A stretch of 64,000 nt of DNA from CAUTUX01 sp963545485. GTDB lineage: Bacteria > Bacillota > Clostridia > Christensenellales > CAG-917. The stretch lies in the NCBI GenBank assembly GCA_963545485.1, contig CAUUJG010000004.1, positions 32,491 through 96,490 on the forward strand. The letters are read 5' to 3'. The translations under genes were made by a program, and so were the position numbers. Position 1 is the first letter of the stretch. Every line of letters begins with the position of its first letter. Below the pieces are notes generated by a model. That model saw only the letters and a list, made by a program, of their open reading frames with translations. It did not search any database and had not been told where the DNA came from. Below are positions 27,148-36,146 of the stretch, piece after piece.

Positions 27148-27969
27148 ATGCAAAGAAAAGAAATTAAATATATTTCTATTGATTTAATTGAAAGAAATAA
27201 TAATCAACCAAGAAAAACATTCACTGAAGAAGGTCTCGAAGAATTAACAAATTCTATAAAAGAACATGGTATTATTCAACCAATTGTCGTCACAAAAAAA
27301 GGTGATAAATACATGATAATTGCTGGGGAAAGACGCTTTAGAGCTTCTTTAAGAGCAAATTTAACAGAAATACCATGTATTGTTGAATCACTTGAAACAG
27401 TTGAAATTCAAGAAATTGCATTAATAGAAAATTTACATAGAAGAGATTTAAACCCTATTGAAATTGCTAAAAGTATGAAAGATTTATTAGAGTTTTATGA
27501 TTTAACTCAAGAAGAACTATCTATTAAAATTGGTAAATCAAGAGCTTACATAGCAAATATGATAAGACTTTTATCTCTTCCTGAAGAAGTACGACAAATG
27601 TTAATAGAAAATAAGATAACCGCCGGTCATGCAAGAGCTCTTCTGTCTATTCAAAATAAAGATGAATTAATTAGAATTGCAAAAAAAATAGTTGAAAAAA
27701 ATTATAATGTAAGAGATGTTGAAAATGAAGTTAAACTTTTTGAAATTAAATCAAAACCTATTTTAAAACAATCTAAAAAACCTCAACAAAAACAAACATT
27801 AGAAATGAAAAATTTTATAAATGATTTAAAATATGTTTTAGCAACAAGTGTAAAAATAATTGGTAATGAACATAAAGGTCGTATTTATATCGACTACTAC
27901 AGTACAGATGATCTTACAAGAATTGCAAATTTATTAGATTTATATAAACGAAAAATTGAAAATATTTAA
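27148..27969 (+). CDS. parB: ParB/Spo0J/Noc-family DNA partition protein
   Basis: A 273-residue ParB-family CTPase clamp that loads on parS and organises the origin. Visible are the N-terminal C-x-x-C-less CTP-binding domain with G-E-R-R-F-R-A (about 61-67), the E-N-L-H-R-R-D-L-N-P box (about 94-103) and a helix-turn-helix T-Q-E-E-L-S-I-K-I-G-K-S-R-A-Y-I-A-N. The position directly after rsmG is that of noc in Bacillus, but the window has a parS-type rather than a Noc-type site, so ParB is the better call. No parA/soj is present in the window, which is unusual because they normally pair. oriC starts right after its stop. Confidence 0.9.
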   Translation: MQRKEIKYISIDLIERNNNQPRKTFTEEGLEELTNSIKEHGIIQPIVVTKKGDKYMIIAGERRFRASLRANLTEIPCIVESLETVEIQEIALIENLHRRDLNPIEIAKSMKDLLEFYDLTQEELSIKIGKSRAYIANMIRLLSLPEEVRQMLIENKITAGHARALLSIQNKDELIRIAKKIVEKNYNVRDVENEVKLFEIKSKPILKQSKKPQQKQTLEMKNFINDLKYVLATSVKIIGNEHKGRIYIDYYSTDDLTRIANLLDLYKRKIENI

Positions 27970-28168
27970 ATTGTGTATAACTCCATTAAAATGTTAATAA
28001 TTTGTGTATAACATTATATAAGTTATCCACAGCCAAAATAGTATATATTGTGGTTTTATTATATTTTAAATACTTTATATTGTGGTTTGTAAAAGTTATC
28101 CACTTGTAAACATGCCTTATATATGTTAATATAATTAATATTATTAATATAAATATAAGGGAGACGAT
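27970..28168. other. oriC: probable chromosomal origin (oriC) with DnaA boxes and AT-rich unwinding tract
   Basis: The 199 bases between parB and dnaN contain a perfect DnaA box TTATCCACA at 28023-28031 and a one-mismatch box TTATCCACT at 28096-28104. Two TTATACACA boxes lie on the opposite strand (27972-27980 and 28003-28011). Between the two TTATCCAC boxes is a 13-base direct repeat TATATTGTGGTTT (28044-28056 and 28076-28088). From about 28110 to 28157 the sequence is almost pure A/T, a candidate unwinding element, ending at the AAGGGAG site of dnaN. Gene strand switches about 1.6 kb to the left. Confidence 0.85.
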
Positions 28169-29266
28169 ATGAATTTTTTCTGCGAAGTAAAAGAATTAAA
28201 AAATGCATTAAATAAATTGGTAGGTGTTGTTTCTTTAGATAAAACTCAATCTGTTTTAGATCACATAAAAATAATAACTAATGATAAAGCAGTTAAATTA
28301 ATAGCAACAGATACAGAAATACAAATAGAAAAAATAATAAATGCAAAAATAAAAAAAGATGGTGAAGGACTTGTTGTAGGTAAAAAGTTTTGTGAATTTG
28401 TATCAAAATTAACTTGTGATGAAGTTGAAATAATTCAAGAAGAACCAGGCAGTTTAAAAATAAAATATGTTGATTCTGAAACAATTCTTCCATCTGCAGA
28501 TGTAAATGAGTTTCCAAAATTAATAGAAATATCAAGTAATGAAAAATTTGATATTAAAATGAATGATTTAAAAGAATTAATAGAAAAAGTAGATTTTAGT
28601 TTATCTACAGAGAGTAATAGACCTGTTTTAAATGGGTGCTTATTTGAAATTGAAAGTGGAAAAATAAAAGCAGTTGCACTTGATGGATATAGAATAGCAA
28701 TAGCAGAATGTGAAATTAAAAATAAAGAAATAAATAAAAAAATATTAATTCATGGTAGACAATTAAGAGAAATAAAAAAGATTTTAGATAATAATAATGA
28801 AGAAATTACATTTATAATTTCAAATGATAAGATTTGTATTGATCTATTACATACAAAAATAGTTTCTCAATTAATGAGAGAAGAATTTATAAATTATAAA
28901 AATGTAATACCAGAAGCAAAGGCAACAGAAATAATAATTCAAAAAAAAGAATTTGAAAATACAATACAAAGAGTTGAAGTAATTAATAGGGATGTTAGAA
29001 ATAATGATGTTTGTTTAACAGTAAAAGAACAGCATCTTGGTATAAGTGCTCAAAGTCTTTATGGAACTATAAATGAAAAATTACCAGTTTCTGTAACTGG
29101 GATAGATCAAAAAGTAAATTTAAGTATTAGGTTTATAATAGATTGTTTAAAAGTTATAAAAGAAGAAGAATTAATAATTGGTATTGCAACGAGTACAAAA
29201 CCAGTGTTAATTAGAAATAAAGAAAATACTTGGAATTATATTATTGTTCCAATTATGAAAAAATAA
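28169..29266 (+). CDS. dnaN: DNA polymerase III beta sliding clamp
   Basis: DnaN is the ring-shaped processivity clamp of replication. The 365-residue product has the three-repeat clamp architecture: domain 1 starts M-N-F-F-C-E-V-K-E-L-K-N-A-L, domain 2 contains L-S-T-E-S-N-R-P-V-L-N-G and D-G-Y-R-I-A, and the C-terminus ends I-I-V-P-I-M-K-K (usually P-M-R-I/L). AAGGGAG is six bases from the ATG. It lies directly downstream of oriC and is not preceded by dnaA; dnaA faces it from the other side, with five bases between the two stop codons. Confidence 0.95.
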   Translation: MNFFCEVKELKNALNKLVGVVSLDKTQSVLDHIKIITNDKAVKLIATDTEIQIEKIINAKIKKDGEGLVVGKKFCEFVSKLTCDEVEIIQEEPGSLKIKYVDSETILPSADVNEFPKLIEISSNEKFDIKMNDLKELIEKVDFSLSTESNRPVLNGCLFEIESGKIKAVALDGYRIAIAECEIKNKEINKKILIHGRQLREIKKILDNNNEEITFIISNDKICIDLLHTKIVSQLMREEFINYKNVIPEAKATEIIIQKKEFENTIQRVEVINRDVRNNDVCLTVKEQHLGISAQSLYGTINEKLPVSVTGIDQKVNLSIRFIIDCLKVIKEEELIIGIATSTKPVLIRNKENTWNYIIVPIMKK

Positions 29267-29271
29267 TATTT

Positions 29272-30636
29272 TTATATTTTAGATAATTGATTATTAATAT
29301 CTGAAATTTGTAGTTTTAATTTTTTATTAATTTTTAAATCATTTTCTATTTTATTTTTAGCATGCATTATTGTTGTATGATCTCTATTAAAGAAGTTTCC
29401 AATTGCACTAAGTGGAATAGAGAGGTTTTGAGAAATAAGATAAATTGCAATTTGTCTTGCAGAAACAATTTCTTGTTTTCTTGAAGATGAGAAAATATCT
29501 TTAATAGAAATATTAAAATAAGAAGAAACTGTTTCAAGTATTGCATCCTTATTAATACTTTTACCTGAATTTTTTTCATTTATAATTTCAGAAAGCACTT
29601 CAGAAGCCATTTCTTTTGTTTCTATATTTTTCATTAATAAAGAAGATGAAAAGATGATTTTTGTTAAATAACCTTCCATTTCTCTAATACTCATTGTTTT
29701 TGAAATTTCAGCAATATAAAATGCAACTTCATTTGTAAGATTAAAATTTTCTCTCATTGCTTTATATTTTAATATTGAGACTCTTGTTTCAATTTTAGGA
29801 GTTTGAATATCAACAATTAGACCACAGCCAAATCTTGAAGTTAATCTTTCTTCTAAATTAGAAAGGTCCTTAGGAGCTTTGTCAGAAGTGATAATAATTT
29901 GTTTTTGGGAATTATATAATTTATTAAATAAATTAAAAAATGCTTCTTGAGTAGCTGTTTTATTTGCTAAAAATTGAATATCATCAATCATAAGAACATC
30001 ACAGTGTTTATATTTTTCTTCAAATAAAGATTTACTGTTTTTTTTATCATTGTTAATTGAATTTAAAAAATCATTAACTAGTTCTTCTGTAGTAGCATAA
30101 GTGATTTTAATTTTTTTATTATGTTTAAAAATATAGTTTCCAATAGCATGAAGAAGGTGCGTTTTCCCGAGTCCAACTCCACTATATATAAACAGAGGAT
30201 TATATTTTTTTCCAGGGTCAGTAGCAACTGCTTTAGCAGCATTTAGAGCGAAAGAGTTTGAATCTCCACTTATGAAAGAATCAAAAGTAAATTTATCAAG
30301 GAACGGATTTTTTTTACTTTCAGTGATTGTTTCTTCTTCTATCTTTTCATTTGTGTCAATATTTTTAAGAGAATTATCATTTCTATCTAGAACGATTAAA
30401 ATATTTTCTACTTCATCATTGAAGAGTCTTACAGTATTTAGAATTTTATTTTCATAATTTTCATTCAATGCCTGTTTTACCATTTTTAATTTGGTAGACA
30501 GAATAAAAGTACCGTTTTTAATTTTTATAGGTTTTAAATTTGGATACCAAATGTCACATGCAAGAGAATTAACATCCTTGTCATTTTTTTTGAAATAATT
30601 CAGCACCTTTTCCCATAAAATAATTAATTCATTCAT
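29272..30636 (-). CDS. dnaA: chromosomal replication initiator DnaA
   Basis: DnaA binds DnaA boxes at oriC and opens the duplex. The 454-residue protein has all four domains: N-terminal domain I (about 1-80), a short Glu-rich linker, AAA+ domain III with Walker A G-V-G-L-G-K-T-H and Walker B D-V-L-M-I-D-D-I-Q-F, and domain IV with R-D-H-T-T-I-M-H-A, the DnaA-box-reading helix. The ATG at 30636 has no recognisable Shine-Dalgarno site. A T8 run within the gene reads through. Orientation is the oddity: dnaA is convergent with dnaN and divergent from recF, while dnaA-dnaN-recF normally run in one direction. A fork leaving the 28 kb origin would meet it head-on. Confidence 0.97.
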   Translation of the reverse strand: MNELIILWEKVLNYFKKNDKDVNSLACDIWYPNLKPIKIKNGTFILSTKLKMVKQALNENYENKILNTVRLFNDEVENILIVLDRNDNSLKNIDTNEKIEEETITESKKNPFLDKFTFDSFISGDSNSFALNAAKAVATDPGKKYNPLFIYSGVGLGKTHLLHAIGNYIFKHNKKIKITYATTEELVNDFLNSINNDKKNSKSLFEEKYKHCDVLMIDDIQFLANKTATQEAFFNLFNKLYNSQKQIIITSDKAPKDLSNLEERLTSRFGCGLIVDIQTPKIETRVSILKYKAMRENFNLTNEVAFYIAEISKTMSIREMEGYLTKIIFSSSLLMKNIETKEMASEVLSEIINEKNSGKSINKDAILETVSSYFNISIKDIFSSSRKQEIVSARQIAIYLISQNLSIPLSAIGNFFNRDHTTIMHAKNKIENDLKINKKLKLQISDINNQLSKI

Positions 30637-30765
30637 AAGAAAAATAATAACATAAAAAGAAATAAAACATCAAAAATGCATATTAAGAGAATACAAAATA
30701 AGTAAGAAAAAAATATAGATGATATAATAAAAAATATTATTAAAAACAGGTTAAACGATATAAAA

Positions 30766-31860
30766 ATGTATATCAAAAAACTAGAAATTAAAAATTTTAG
30801 AAGTTATAAGCATCTTCAATTGATTCCAGAAAAGGAGTTAAATTTTTTTCTTGGGGCAAATGCAACTGGGAAAACAAATATTCTTGAAAGTATATATTAT
30901 GCAGCTTTGTTAAGATCGCCAAAAACAAATCAAGACAAAGAAATAATTCGCTTTGGGGAAGAATTTGCAGTAATAAAAATGGAGATAGCAAGAAAACATA
31001 TAACAAATGAGATTAAGATATATTTAAACAGACAGGGTGAAAAAAAAATATTAATAGATGATAACCCAATTAGAAAGATAAGTGACATTATAGATAAATT
31101 AGGAGTGGTGTTTTTTTGTCCTGAAGATATGACGGTAGTGCAGGGTTCTGCGATTGCGAGAAGAACATTTTTAAATATAGGGATGAGTATTGTGAGCTCT
31201 GTTTTTTATGAAGAATATAACAATTATAAAAAACTTTTACAGCAGAAGGTGTGTTTATTGAAAAAACCAACCATTACACAGGAAACCCTAAAAGAACTCG
31301 ATGCTTGGGATGATTTATTATCAAAAAGTATATTTTGGATTATCAAACAAAGAGAGACATATATTACAAAACTTAGTGAAATAGCAAAAGAAAAATATAG
31401 AAGGATTTCAAACAATAAAGAAGAATTAAACATATTTTATGAATCAACAATACAAAAACATGCAACAAGTGCAGAAATTTTTGAAGAAATTAAAAAAGAA
31501 AGAGAAAAAGATATAGAATATGGATGTGCAAGAAAAGGTCCACATAGGGACGATATTATATTTAGTTTAGATGGTGTTGATGCTCGTAAATTTGCATCAC
31601 AAGGGCAGCAGAGAACAGTTGCACTTGCATTAAAATTATCAGAACTTGAGCTATATAGCCAATATAGAGGGGAGTCGGCAATATTATTATTGGATGATGT
31701 TTTGGGAGAACTAGATAGATATAGACAAGAAGAGCTTATAAAAGCAATATATGGACAGCAAACATTCGTTACTTCTACAGAATATGACAAACAATTTAAA
31801 GGCACAATTTTTGAGGTTTTTAAAGAAAACAACAATTCATTTATAAAGTGCATAAGATAA
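30766..31860 (+). CDS. recF: DNA replication/repair protein RecF
   Basis: RecF is an SMC-like ATPase that helps load RecA at single-strand gaps. The N-terminus reads M-Y-I-K-K-L-E-I-K-N-F-R-S-Y. Walker A is G-A-N-A-T-G-K-T-N (about residues 30-38), the signature is S-Q-G-Q-Q-R-T, and Walker B is L-L-L-D-D-V-L-G-E-L-D. The 364 residues are typical. It starts 129 bases from the dnaA start, divergently; that gap holds no DnaA box I can see. The RlbA (YaaA) gene often found between dnaN and recF is missing. Confidence 0.95.
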   Translation: MYIKKLEIKNFRSYKHLQLIPEKELNFFLGANATGKTNILESIYYAALLRSPKTNQDKEIIRFGEEFAVIKMEIARKHITNEIKIYLNRQGEKKILIDDNPIRKISDIIDKLGVVFFCPEDMTVVQGSAIARRTFLNIGMSIVSSVFYEEYNNYKKLLQQKVCLLKKPTITQETLKELDAWDDLLSKSIFWIIKQRETYITKLSEIAKEKYRRISNNKEELNIFYESTIQKHATSAEIFEEIKKEREKDIEYGCARKGPHRDDIIFSLDGVDARKFASQGQQRTVALALKLSELELYSQYRGESAILLLDDVLGELDRYRQEELIKAIYGQQTFVTSTEYDKQFKGTIFEVFKENNNSFIKCIR

Positions 31861-31874
31861 CAAAAAAACTAATC

Positions 31875-31903
31875 TTGTAACAAAAAATCAAATAACTTAT
31901 AAT
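31875..31903 (+). promoter_or_regulatory. promoter of the glycogen operon
   Basis: TTGTAA (31875-31880), a 17-base spacer and a perfect TATAAT (31898-31903) stand 14 bases before the glgB ATG, with GAGG between. This is a good sigma-A-type promoter. No operator or catabolite-response site is evident. Confidence 0.65.
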
Positions 31904-31916
31904 GAATTGAGGTTAC

Positions 31917-33812
31917 ATGAAAGAAGCAGTAGATTCATATGCCAAATATCTTTTTCACGAAGGTACAAACTACCATACATACAAATTATTTTCGCCGAAA
32001 AAAGACGAAGTAGATGGCGTGCAGGGGTATCAGTTTACATTATGGGCACCAAATGCTCGCAGTGTTTCTGTAGTTGGAGATTTTAACAATTGGGATAGAA
32101 CAAGAGACCCGATGAAAAAAGTCGATGATGAAATCTGGGTTAAGTTTATCCCCGCAATAAAACAATACGATGCTTATAAATTTTCCGTAGAACAATGTGA
32201 TGGAAAAATAGTAAACAAGATAGATCCATATGCATTTCATTTTGAAACGCCACCAGCAACAGCATCAAAAATATACAATATTGAAGAGTATAGATGGAAA
32301 GATAATAAATGGATGACAGATAGGGAACATTATAACCCTTACGCTTCTCCGATGAATATATATGAATTACATCTCGGGAGCTGGAAGCTTCAGCCAAATG
32401 GGGATGTATATGGGTATAAAGATATTGCAGATGAATTAATAAAGTATGTAAAGAAAATGGGGTACACTCATGTAGAGCTCATGCCTGTCACTGAGTATCC
32501 GTTTGAAGGGTCATGGGGGTATCAGGTCACAGGAATGTTTGCTCCAACATCTAGGTATGGAACACCGGCAGATTTAATGGAGCTCATAGACAGATGTCAT
32601 AGAGCTGGAATAGGAGTCATTCTTGATTGGGTATTAGCACATTTCCCACGAGATGAACATGGCTTAGCAACATTCGATGGGACAACAATGTATGAGTATG
32701 AAGACCCACGGAAAGGAGAACATAAAGAGTGGGGAACTAAAGTCTATGATTTTGGTAAGAATGAAGTAAAAAGTTTTTTAATTTCTTCAGCGATGTTTTG
32801 GTTTGAAGAATATCACATAGATGGAATAAGATGTGATGCTGTTGCAAGCATGCTTTACTTGGATTATGGACGCAGAGCAGGAGAATGGATAGCAAACAAA
32901 GACGGCGGTAATTATAACCTAGAAGCAAGGGATTTTCTTAAACAGATGAATACAGCATTATTAACGAAGAATCACGGCGTTATAACAATTGCGGAAGAAT
33001 CAACAGCATATCCAATGGTGACGAAGCCGGCGTATGATGGTGGATTAGGGTTTAATTTTAAATGGAATATGGGATGGATGAACGATTCACTTCATTACTT
33101 ATCTCTTGACCCATTCTTTAGAAAGGACAATCATAAAGATTTAACATTCGCAATTACATATGCGTATTCAGAAAACTATATATTGCCATTGTCTCATGAT
33201 GAAGTAGTTCATGGGAAAGCATCCATGCTTTCTAAAGTGCCAGGTGATTATGATGAAAAGTTTGAAGGGTTGAAAGCATTTTTTGGATATCATATGGCAC
33301 ACCCAGGGAAAAAATTGACATTTATGGGAGCGGAGTTTGGGCAGTTTATAGAGTGGAATTATAAACAAGAATTAGATTGGTTTTTAATTGAATATGACAA
33401 ACATAGACAATTGCAGAAGTTCGTAAAAGATTTGAATCAATTTTATCTTGAGAACAAAGCAATGTGGGAAATGGATTGTTCTTATGAAGGATTTAAATGG
33501 ATTGTCGTGGATGACAACACACAAAATATAATTTCATTTATAAGAAGTGCGGCAAATGACGAGAAGATAATATGTATAATTAATTTTTCTCCGGTCACAA
33601 GAGAAAAATATGTTATGGGTGTTCCAGAATATGGGACATACAAAACGGAGCTGATTTCATCTTTAAACAAATATGGTGGAAATACAGATAGAAGAGCGAC
33701 ATATAAAGCGACAAAAAAAACAAGCCATGGGTATCCATACTCAATAAAAGTGGATATACAGAAAAACTCATGTATGTTTTTAAAAATAGAAAAAACTAAA
33801 GGGGAAAAGTGA
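31917..33812 (+). CDS. glgB: 1,4-alpha-glucan branching enzyme
   Basis: GlgB makes alpha-1,6 branches in glycogen. It has an N-terminal CBM48 domain (F-T-L-W-A-P-N-A-R-S-V-S-V-V-G-D-F-N-N-W-D at about 38-58) and a GH13 barrel of the branching-enzyme subfamily: V-E-L-M-P-V-T-E-Y-P, D-G-I-R-C-D-A-V-A-S-M-L (nucleophile Asp), I-A-E-E-S-T (acid Glu) and L-S-H-D-E-V-V-H-G. The 631 residues are normal. It is the first gene of a six-gene operon, and glgC starts two bases after its stop. Confidence 0.95.
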   Translation: MKEAVDSYAKYLFHEGTNYHTYKLFSPKKDEVDGVQGYQFTLWAPNARSVSVVGDFNNWDRTRDPMKKVDDEIWVKFIPAIKQYDAYKFSVEQCDGKIVNKIDPYAFHFETPPATASKIYNIEEYRWKDNKWMTDREHYNPYASPMNIYELHLGSWKLQPNGDVYGYKDIADELIKYVKKMGYTHVELMPVTEYPFEGSWGYQVTGMFAPTSRYGTPADLMELIDRCHRAGIGVILDWVLAHFPRDEHGLATFDGTTMYEYEDPRKGEHKEWGTKVYDFGKNEVKSFLISSAMFWFEEYHIDGIRCDAVASMLYLDYGRRAGEWIANKDGGNYNLEARDFLKQMNTALLTKNHGVITIAEESTAYPMVTKPAYDGGLGFNFKWNMGWMNDSLHYLSLDPFFRKDNHKDLTFAITYAYSENYILPLSHDEVVHGKASMLSKVPGDYDEKFEGLKAFFGYHMAHPGKKLTFMGAEFGQFIEWNYKQELDWFLIEYDKHRQLQKFVKDLNQFYLENKAMWEMDCSYEGFKWIVVDDNTQNIISFIRSAANDEKIICIINFSPVTREKYVMGVPEYGTYKTELISSLNKYGGNTDRRATYKATKKTSHGYPYSIKVDIQKNSCMFLKIEKTKGEK

Positions 33813-33813
33813 T

Positions 33814-35016
33814 ATGGCAAAAGAAAGAAGAAAAGAATGTGTAGCGATGTTGCTAGCAGGCGGACAAGGGACAAGGTTAGGGGTACTAACAAATAATTTA
33901 GCAAAGCCAGCAGTACCGTTTGGAGCAAAATATAGAATTATTGATTTTCCATTATCAAACTGTATTAATAGTGGGATAGATACTGTTGGGGTGTTAACAC
34001 AGTATAGACCGTTTAAATTACATCAATATATCGGGAATGGGCAACCATGGGATTTGGATAGATTGGATGGAGGTATATTTGTACTCCCACCATTTATGAC
34101 AGCAAAATCTGGAGAGTGGTATAAAGGTACAGCGAATGCAATATTTCAAAACATCGATTTTATAGATAATTATAATCCTGAATATGTCCTTATTCTCAGC
34201 GGTGATCATATATACAAAATGGATTATCACGAAATGCTGAAGGAGCACAAAGCAAATAAGGCAGACTGTACAATAGCAGTTCTTGATGTCGCAAAAGAAG
34301 AGGCTTGTCGTTTTGGAATAATGAATTTGAAGGATGGAAATAAAATATATGAATTTGAAGAAAAACCAAAAAAACCGAAGAGCACAAAAGCATCAATGGG
34401 AATATATATTTTTACATGGGATAAGCTAAAGAAATATTTGATAGAAGATGAAAACGATTCAACATCAGATAATGATTTTGGTAAAAATATAATCCCAAAA
34501 ATGCTAAATGATAAGTGTAAAATGTTTGCATATCAGTTTAAAGGATATTGGAAGGATGTTGGGACAATCTCGTCATTATGGGAAGCTAATATGGATATAT
34601 TGAACGGGACTCAAGATGAATCGTTAAAACTGAGTGATTCAACATGGAAAATATATGCGAGAAACGCAGCGGAGCCACCACATTTTGTGACCCCAGATGG
34701 GAAAGTTCAAAACTGTCTTGTTTCTGAGGGAACGATAATTGCTGGGCATGTAAAGGACAGTATAATTTCGCATTCGTGTAAAATAGAAAAAAATGTGTAC
34801 ATTGAAGGATCAATTCTAATGCCAGGAGTGGTTATTCATGAAGGGGCAGATATAAGATATTCAATAATTGGATGGGATGCAGAGGTAGGGGAAAACTGCG
34901 TCATAGGAGAAACCCTCTCGGGATGCAAACCGGGAGAATGGAAGATTAGTGTTATAGCTCCTGAATACAAGCTTAAAGCCGACTCAGTAGTGGCGGCTAA
35001 TGAAATGATCGGGTAG
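33814..35016 (+). CDS. glgC: glucose-1-phosphate adenylyltransferase (catalytic)
   Basis: GlgC makes ADP-glucose from ATP and glucose-1-phosphate, the committed step of bacterial glycogen synthesis. The nucleotide-binding start L-L-A-G-G-Q-G-T-R-L-G (about 13-23) and P-A-V-P-F-G-A-K-Y-R-I-I-D-F-P-L-S-N are intact, as is the E-K-P-K-K-P segment. The C-terminal third is a left-handed beta-helix with hexapeptide repeats. At 400 residues it is a normal GlgC. It is followed seven bases later by glgD. Confidence 0.95.
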   Translation: MAKERRKECVAMLLAGGQGTRLGVLTNNLAKPAVPFGAKYRIIDFPLSNCINSGIDTVGVLTQYRPFKLHQYIGNGQPWDLDRLDGGIFVLPPFMTAKSGEWYKGTANAIFQNIDFIDNYNPEYVLILSGDHIYKMDYHEMLKEHKANKADCTIAVLDVAKEEACRFGIMNLKDGNKIYEFEEKPKKPKSTKASMGIYIFTWDKLKKYLIEDENDSTSDNDFGKNIIPKMLNDKCKMFAYQFKGYWKDVGTISSLWEANMDILNGTQDESLKLSDSTWKIYARNAAEPPHFVTPDGKVQNCLVSEGTIIAGHVKDSIISHSCKIEKNVYIEGSILMPGVVIHEGADIRYSIIGWDAEVGENCVIGETLSGCKPGEWKISVIAPEYKLKADSVVAANEMIG

Positions 35017-35023
35017 GTGAAGT

Positions 35024-36136
35024 ATGAAACGAACAATGGGAATTTTATTTGCAGATAATGACGACAGCCATTTGAAAGAGCTGACACTAAATCGAACGAG
35101 TGCGTCAGTGCCATTTGGTGGAAGATATCGTCTTATTGACTTTGCGTTATCAAATTTTGCGAATGCAAATGTAACGAAGATAGGGATATTAACACGTAAC
35201 AACTATAACTCACTCATGGATCACATAAGAATGGGTAGAGATTGGGATTTAAACAGAAAGAATAGTGGGTTATCAATATATCCTCCATTCGTGTTTAATA
35301 CTTCGCATGATGTGTATAAAGGGAAAGTAGAGGCTTTATATACATTAAAAGGCTTTATATCCAAAAGCGAAGAGGAGTATGTTCTGATATCAGATACAGA
35401 TATTGCAATAAATATTGATTTTGATGATGTTGAAAAGTTTCACCTTTCTAAAGGAGCGGATATTACGATGCTTACATACAAAACGGACGAATTCACATCA
35501 AAAAAAATCATTTTAAAAGAAGATAAAAACAAAAGAATAATTGATATGAGATTGCCGGTATCTACAGATACATCAAAGCAACTTTGTAATTTAAACATAT
35601 ATTTTGTTAAAAAGTCGCTACTACTTTCAATGATAGATAAAGCATATGCATATGGAGAATATAATTTTGAGAAAGATGTAATTCATAAAAATCTTGAAGA
35701 ATTGTATGTCATGAGCTATGAAGTAAAGGATTACGTAGCAGTTATAGACAGTGTGGAATCATATTTTAAACACAGTATGGATCTACTTGATTTAGATACA
35801 AGAGAGAGTTTATTCTACAAGAACTCTACAATCTATACAAAAGTAAAGGACAGTGTTCCAACTCGATATAAAGCGGGGGCAAATGTTAAAAATTCTATCA
35901 TAGCAGATGGTTGTGAAATAGATGGGACTGTAGAGAACTCAATTTTATTTAGAAGTGTAAAGGTAGGCAAAGGTGCGGTTATTAAAAATTCGATCATAAT
36001 GGAAAAATCAATTATAATGGACGACGCCAAACTTAATTACACAATAACAGACAAAAATGTAATAATAGAAAAAGGAAGACAGCTTAGTGGATATGCAACA
36101 TATCCGATAGTGATAGCAAAAAGCAAAAGAATATAG
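35024..36136 (+). CDS. glgD: GlgD, regulatory partner of glucose-1-phosphate adenylyltransferase
   Basis: This 370-residue GlgC paralogue keeps the overall fold (S-V-P-F-G-G-R-Y-R-L-I-D-F-A-L-S-N, then a C-terminal beta-helix) but has lost the catalytic G-G-Q-G-T-R-L loop, reading A-D-N-D-D-S-H-L instead. That is the hallmark of GlgD, which in Bacilli and Clostridia forms a mixed tetramer with GlgC and raises its activity. Adjacent glgC supports the call. The start ATG at 35024 follows a GTAGGTGA site. Confidence 0.93.
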   Translation: MKRTMGILFADNDDSHLKELTLNRTSASVPFGGRYRLIDFALSNFANANVTKIGILTRNNYNSLMDHIRMGRDWDLNRKNSGLSIYPPFVFNTSHDVYKGKVEALYTLKGFISKSEEEYVLISDTDIAINIDFDDVEKFHLSKGADITMLTYKTDEFTSKKIILKEDKNKRIIDMRLPVSTDTSKQLCNLNIYFVKKSLLLSMIDKAYAYGEYNFEKDVIHKNLEELYVMSYEVKDYVAVIDSVESYFKHSMDLLDLDTRESLFYKNSTIYTKVKDSVPTRYKAGANVKNSIIADGCEIDGTVENSILFRSVKVGKGAVIKNSIIMEKSIIMDDAKLNYTITDKNVIIEKGRQLSGYATYPIVIAKSKRI

Positions 36137-36146
36137 GAGGTAGCAT

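Noticed and set aside
31437..31853. 138-residue minus-strand frame inside recF
   Set aside because: It is antisense to an intact, fully conserved recF; Ser/Cys-rich composition is a shadow effect.
33482..33928. 148-residue minus-strand frame across the glgB-glgC junction
   Set aside because: Antisense to two intact conserved genes and without its own ribosome-binding site.
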